Shown: in pieces, positions 60,933 to 64,000 of the stretch
Numbering within the stretch: position 1 is the first letter of the stretch
Layout of the letters: the number at the start of each line of letters is the position of its first letter
NCBI RefSeq assembly: GCF_021295315.1
Contig: NZ_JAIMJA010000013.1
Coordinates: 62,001-126,000 of the forward strand
Source: Motilimonas cestriensis
GTDB lineage: Bacteria > Pseudomonadota > Gammaproteobacteria > Enterobacterales > CBDFNC01
Length of the DNA: 64,000 bases
Direction of reading: 5' to 3'
Notes under the pieces: generated by a model
Database searches by the model: none
What the model was told of the DNA's origin: nothing
The model's input: the letters and a program-made list of their open reading frames with translations, nothing else
Made by a program: the position numbers and the translations under genes

Positions 60933-62247
60933 TTCCAACTCCTATGGCTTCATGCATGATGGAGTCAAGAGTTCCAAACTTTTCTATGAATACTTCCTTT
61001 CGTTTAAGAAAGCGAAGATATTTCCATGTGGTGGTTTCATTTATATGCCCCATCCAGCCCATGAGTAACTCTAGGGATTCTAAAGGTTGTATACCTGCTT
61101 CTAGTAAGTCGTTTAAGCGATAAGTACCATAGGTTGACCTAAGGTCATGAAAGCGATAACTGAACGAACTATTTTTGTTGCGAATAACGTGTCGGAGTTC
61201 ACCCCATCTTGAACCAATAACGGATTTGTCAACAGGGTTCCCTTGCTCACTAATAAATAGAGGCTCAAATTTCTCACAATGCATAAAAATATCAAGCTTC
61301 TCTTTTTTTAAAATTACCTCACCTTTCTTAATAGCACGTATTTTTTCATGAAGCTTGTTTAACCTTACCAATCTACGCTCACTAATTAGATAGTTCCGGA
61401 TTTTAGCTAGGAATTCTACGGATATTTCAATTTGTCGAGTTTTATTGTTTTTGGTTCTTACTCCTGTTGAAGGGCCAATTACTATTTCATATCGATATTT
61501 GCTTTCGGTTAGAGGAACTGCTGTATTTATCGCTTCTACTGTTAGAGTGCTGACCTCTTGAATTCGTAATCCCATCTGAATAGCTAATAAGCATTGCAAC
61601 TGAAATTCAATTGAAAATCTTGGTAGGTGTTGTGTTAGTAACGTCAATGATTCAATGCTTAATGGTGTTAAAGCCCTAATTTTTTTAGTTTGGCTGTCTT
61701 TTTCAACTCTAATTCGCAGGTCTGAGGTATCAACGGTAAATGCAGGTCTAAGGTGAGCTAATATTCCAGTATTTATAATTTTAACGGTCTCAATTTTAAA
61801 TGGGGCACATTGGTCATTTTTTACTTGTAATAAACCTTCGTGTATAGCCCAGAGATAGAAGTTTTTAATGTGATTTATATATGTGTTTGATGTGCTTTGA
61901 CTTATGCTGCCTTTTTCAATTTCAGTGAGTAAGTAGCTACGAAAGAGGTAAGTCGATTTTAAGCGCTTTAGTGGGGGAAAATGATTCCAACTAAGCTCAT
62001 TCTCTTCAATGAAAGACCAGAATTTAAGTAAAGCTCGAGCATTAGAATTGATGTCTTTGAGCTTTTTTATATTTTTCAGATAAAAAAAATAACTATTAAC
62101 TTCTTCAATAAACCTGCCTTCTTTATCAAAGAGGGTAGGTAATGATCCAAGGTTTTTCCCTTTTATAAAAAATGTTGGCTGGCCTTCATCAGTCCAAGTA
62201 ATTTCTGTATCAGCATAAACATCGGCTGAATAAATGAGTTGGGCCAT
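60925..62247 (-). CDS. ginA: tyrosine recombinase, first gene of the island operon (GinA-like)
   Basis: A 440-residue integrase. Arg I is in QMGLRIQEVSTLTVEAI, His-X-X-Arg in YRFHDLRSTYGTYRL, GH in LLMGWMGHINETTTWKYLRF, with the tyrosine at the end of that block. The N-terminal part has a SAM-like core-binding domain (INSNARALLKFWSFIEENELSWNHF). Ribosome site CAGGAG 6 nt before ATG. It lies directly beside the gor 3' end with a T-tailed hairpin in between, so it has little room for its own promoter. Alternatives to the GInt name are the related Tn554-type and gamma-mobile-trio recombinase sets. Confidence 0.85.
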   Translation of the reverse strand: MAQLIYSADVYADTEITWTDEGQPTFFIKGKNLGSLPTLFDKEGRFIEEVNSYFFYLKNIKKLKDINSNARALLKFWSFIEENELSWNHFPPLKRLKSTYLFRSYLLTEIEKGSISQSTSNTYINHIKNFYLWAIHEGLLQVKNDQCAPFKIETVKIINTGILAHLRPAFTVDTSDLRIRVEKDSQTKKIRALTPLSIESLTLLTQHLPRFSIEFQLQCLLAIQMGLRIQEVSTLTVEAINTAVPLTESKYRYEIVIGPSTGVRTKNNKTRQIEISVEFLAKIRNYLISERRLVRLNKLHEKIRAIKKGEVILKKEKLDIFMHCEKFEPLFISEQGNPVDKSVIGSRWGELRHVIRNKNSSFSYRFHDLRSTYGTYRLNDLLEAGIQPLESLELLMGWMGHINETTTWKYLRFLKRKEVFIEKFGTLDSIMHEAIGVGNE

Positions 62248-62260
62248 GTCTTACTCCTGA

Positions 62261-62295
62261 AAAAAATACTAGCTATATGAACATAGCTAGTATTT
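62261..62295 (-). terminator. perfect hairpin with T-tract between gor and the recombination operon
   Basis: On the minus strand AAATACTAGCTAT / ATAGCTAGTATTT with a 6-nt loop, then a T-run, then the ginA ribosome site within about 10 nt. It can act as a replacement gor terminator, as an attenuator letting some gor transcription into the gin genes, or as an operator dyad. Confidence 0.7.
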
Positions 62296-62340
62296 ATGTT
62301 ATTTCCAGAATTTAAAACGTGTACAAGTCGGTTTTCTACA

Positions 62341-63699
62341 CTAACCTGTCATGGTAACAAACTCTTCCGAGCCAGTTGGATGGATTGCGACCACGCTGTC
62401 AAAATCGGCTTTGGTTGCACCCATTTTCATTGCAACGGCAAAGCCTTGGATCATTTCATCAACCGCAAAGCCAATGCCGTGTAGGCCAACAACTTTTTCA
62501 TCTTCACCGACACATACCAGCTTCATTTTACATGGTTGGCGATGCTGGGTGACTGCGGTATACATGGCGGTAAAGCCTGAAGTGTAAACCTTCACTTGTT
62601 CCTCACCAAATTGCGCGTTGGCTTCTGCTTCAGTGAGGCCAATGGTACCAATAGGTGGATGACTAAATACCACGGTTGGCACTAAGTTGTAGTCCATTTT
62701 GGCGTTGGTTTTACCGTTAAATAAGCGCTCGGATAATTGACGTCCCGCCTTCACTGCCACAGGGGTGAGCTCGATGCCACCTTCCATAATGTCACCTACG
62801 CAGTAGATGCCGGGAACATTAGTCGTTTGGTATTCATCTACAGGAATGTAGCCTTGGGCATTTGTTTTAACGCCCGCGTTTTCAATTTTAATGCTGCTGG
62901 TGGCAGGGTGACGACCAATGGCCCAAATTAGGCAGTCTACGGTATAGCTTTCGCCGTTTTCAAAGCTGATAGTAAGGCTGCCATCGCTGTTCTTTTCCAC
63001 CGCTTTGGGCGTGCTTTCAGTGTGTAATTGCGGACCTTCCGCGGCCATCACTTCGACTAAGGTGTCGGTTAGCATAGTATCAAAGCTGCGCAGTGGCGCA
63101 TGTTTGCGCACAAATAGGTGGGTTTCACTGCCCAGCGCATTCAATACGCCAGCAATTTCAACTGCTATGTAGCCTGCGCCTATTACTGCAACACGTTTAG
63201 GCTGCTCGGTTAGTTCAAAAAATCCATTTGAGTCAATGCCGTACTCTGCGCCTGCAATATTAGGAATGGTTGGCGCACCGCCTACGGCGATCAAGATATG
63301 ATCGGCGCTATAGTGCTTGCCATCAACTTCGACTGTTTTGGCATCAACAAAGGTTGCAAAACCTTTGATGACATTAACCTTGTTATTGCCTAGTACGCGA
63401 TCGTATGACTGGTGGATGCGGCCAATATAAGCTTCACGACTGGCGACTAGTTTGCTCCAATCAAAGCCCTTTTGCTCTACGTCAAAGCCGTAATCTGGGC
63501 TGTAAAGCTTGATGGCTTCAGCGATTTGCGCGCCGTGCCACATTACTTTTTTTGGTACACAGCCGACATTGACACAAGTGCCGCCAAGGGCTTTTGCTTC
63601 AATTAAGGCTACTTTAGCGCCGTAACGCGCCGCACGGTTTGCTGAGGCGATACCACCGCTGCCACCGCCAATACAAATGTAATCAAAATGTTCAGTCAT
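62341..63699 (-). CDS. gor: glutathione-disulfide reductase, 3' end altered by island insertion
   Basis: A 452-residue flavoenzyme that reduces oxidised glutathione with NADPH. FAD motif [19 protein letters not shown], redox pair C42/C47 in [13 protein letters not shown] (same positions as E. coli), NADPH motif [18 protein letters not shown], and C-terminal [11 protein letters not shown]. The present end is VTMTG-TAG. The last codon and stop come from the island, because the core GTCATGGTAA covers the preceding codons. The original end, seen at 42501, would be VTMT-TAA. The enzyme should be unaffected by one extra glycine. Weak ribosome site (AAGGG). Confidence 0.96.
   Translation of the reverse strand: MTEHFDYICIGGGSGGIASANRAARYGAKVALIEAKALGGTCVNVGCVPKKVMWHGAQIAEAIKLYSPDYGFDVEQKGFDWSKLVASREAYIGRIHQSYDRVLGNNKVNVIKGFATFVDAKTVEVDGKHYSADHILIAVGGAPTIPNIAGAEYGIDSNGFFELTEQPKRVAVIGAGYIAVEIAGVLNALGSETHLFVRKHAPLRSFDTMLTDTLVEVMAAEGPQLHTESTPKAVEKNSDGSLTISFENGESYTVDCLIWAIGRHPATSSIKIENAGVKTNAQGYIPVDEYQTTNVPGIYCVGDIMEGGIELTPVAVKAGRQLSERLFNGKTNAKMDYNLVPTVVFSHPPIGTIGLTEAEANAQFGEEQVKVYTSGFTAMYTAVTQHRQPCKMKLVCVGEDEKVVGLHGIGFAVDEMIQGFAVAMKMGATKADFDSVVAIHPTGSEEFVTMTG
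62348..62357. other. right attachment core of the island inside gor
   Basis: GTCATGGTAA, identical to 42501-42510. It covers the gor codons for TTACCATGAC on the minus strand. Confidence 0.8.
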
Positions 63700-63756
63700 G
63701 TTATGTTTCCCTTGGAGTTTTACACGATTCTAGAGAGTGAGTAGGGAAAGGCAAGT

Positions 63757-63779
63757 AAAAACCGAGGCGGATGCCTCGG
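63757..63779 (-). terminator. terminator of the histidine kinase gene
   Basis: On the minus strand CCGAGGC / GCCTCGG around ATCC, followed by TTTTTAC. It lies between the kinase stop and gor. Confidence 0.88.
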
Positions 63780-63800
63780 CGCGGTGATTAACGTTCTAGA

Positions 63801-64000
63801 CTAGACGTTATGATAAGGAATGTTAATGCGGAAACAGACACCATGTTCAACACTGGTATCGTGTACTATGCTGCCTTTCAGTAACTGCACCACTAAGTTA
63901 TAGATGACATGCGTGCCTAAGCCACTGCCACCATGACCACGTTTTGAGGTAACGAAGGGGTCGAAAATGCGCGGGGCTATTTCTTTATCGATACCGCGTC
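63801..64000 (-). CDS. sensor histidine kinase, C-terminal end only
   Basis: The last 66 codons of a gene that enters from the right edge. The visible part is the end of an HATPase domain: F-box RIFDPFVTSKRG, glycine box HGGSGLGTHVIYNLVVQ, then LKGSIVHDTSVEHGVCFRINIPY. This form (G-S-G-L-G-T-H-V-I-Y-N-L-V) is common in two-component kinases of marine gammaproteobacteria. Sensor part and partner are outside the window. A strong terminator follows the stop. Confidence 0.88.
   Translation of the reverse strand, partial: RGIDKEIAPRIFDPFVTSKRGHGGSGLGTHVIYNLVVQLLKGSIVHDTSVEHGVCFRINIPYHNV

Larger units (their letters stand above)
42501..62357. mobile_element. GInt-type genomic island in gor, about 19.9 kb, defence cargo
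   Basis: It is bounded by the direct repeat GTCATGGTAA (42501-42510 and 62348-62357). One end holds four overlapping recombination genes (ginABCD arrangement: three tyrosine-recombinase-like proteins plus a small coiled-coil protein). The other end is a non-coding stretch of about 200 bp with the dyad TGGTAA / TTACC. The right core lies inside the last codons of gor. Joining the two outer flanks across the core gives GTT ACC ATG ACT TAA, a native-looking gor end. GInt islands are described as ginABCD plus cargo plus a short AT-rich 3' end flanked by imperfect direct repeats, and this matches. A second copy of the end sequence lies inside at 50612. Confidence 0.85.

Noticed and set aside
56688-62247. 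Classification of the recombination operon as a plain RIT (recombinases in trio) or Tn554 element
   Set aside because: RIT has three intact recombinases without the coiled-coil gene, and Tn554 has only two recombinases. The four-gene overlapping set fits GInt better; gamma-mobile-trio remains a close alternative that a profile search would decide.
1-64000. tRNA, rRNA, CRISPR array, insertion sequence with DDE transposase, prophage structural genes
   Set aside because: I looked on both strands and found none that I could support; the island has no tRNA at its insertion point.

Overview
The window looks like a chromosomal segment of a gammaproteobacterium, most like Alteromonadales (Shewanella relatives). 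Reasons: cobalamin-independent MetE, an IgaA/UmoB-type inner-membrane protein, EptA, several methyl-accepting chemotaxis receptors, a DUF2860-type outer-membrane protein, a YaeR/GloA2 glyoxalase and an ArsJ-type arsenate operon. The genus cannot be fixed from sequence alone. No rRNA, tRNA or CRISPR array was recognised.

Layout. 1-5100: end of an HD-GYP c-di-GMP phosphodiesterase, a GNAT enzyme, two unknown membrane proteins, the Tag glycosylase and a secreted FAH-fold protein. 5100-8330: an OmpR-type two-component system between that FAH gene and a DUF2860 outer-membrane protein gene. Both flanking promoters carry the same 11-bp-period operator at the same distance from a -10 element. The regulator's own promoter, ribosome site and first codons are triplicated in tandem. 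8330-15200: housekeeping and unknown genes, including MsrC (fRMsr), a REP cluster, a seven-bladed FG-GAP lipoprotein and GloA2. 15200-18400: a VOC gene divergent from two overlapping regulator genes, then a nitroreductase and a YdcZ transporter. 18400-27250: IgaA-like protein, heme-motif chemoreceptor, unknown coiled-coil/TPR-like protein, YqaB-like HAD enzyme, metE. 27250-37050: DUF4397 lipoprotein, a tandem pair of small secreted paralogues, a CLCA_X-like HEXXH protein, an amino-acid ABC transporter, and an orphan sugar-binding protein beside a chemoreceptor. 37200-40700: arsR-gapdh-phosphatase-arsJ, with an 80-bp tandem repeat behind gapdh. 40700-42500: eptA with a PmrA-like box.

42501-62357 is a mobile island of about 19.9 kb inserted in the last codons of gor (glutathione reductase). 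One end carries four overlapping genes: three tyrosine-recombinase-like proteins and a small coiled-coil protein, the ginABCD arrangement of GInt islands. The island is bounded by the direct repeat GTCATGGTAA. Joining the outer flanks restores an in-frame gor stop codon and gor's probable native terminator, so both ends are well supported. The cargo is anti-phage-like: (a) HTH regulator, type III methylase, type III restriction/helicase subunit and a PHP-ATPase of TrlF type; (b) an XRE regulator with twin operators, an unknown 179-aa protein and a 1559-aa nuclease-STAND-helical-repeat protein resembling Avs sensors. A second island-end sequence lies between (a) and (b) at about 50612. This suggests a composite: a complete 11.7-kb element plus an 8.1-kb cargo module that has an island end but no recombinase.

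The window closes with gor and the 3' end of a sensor histidine kinase.
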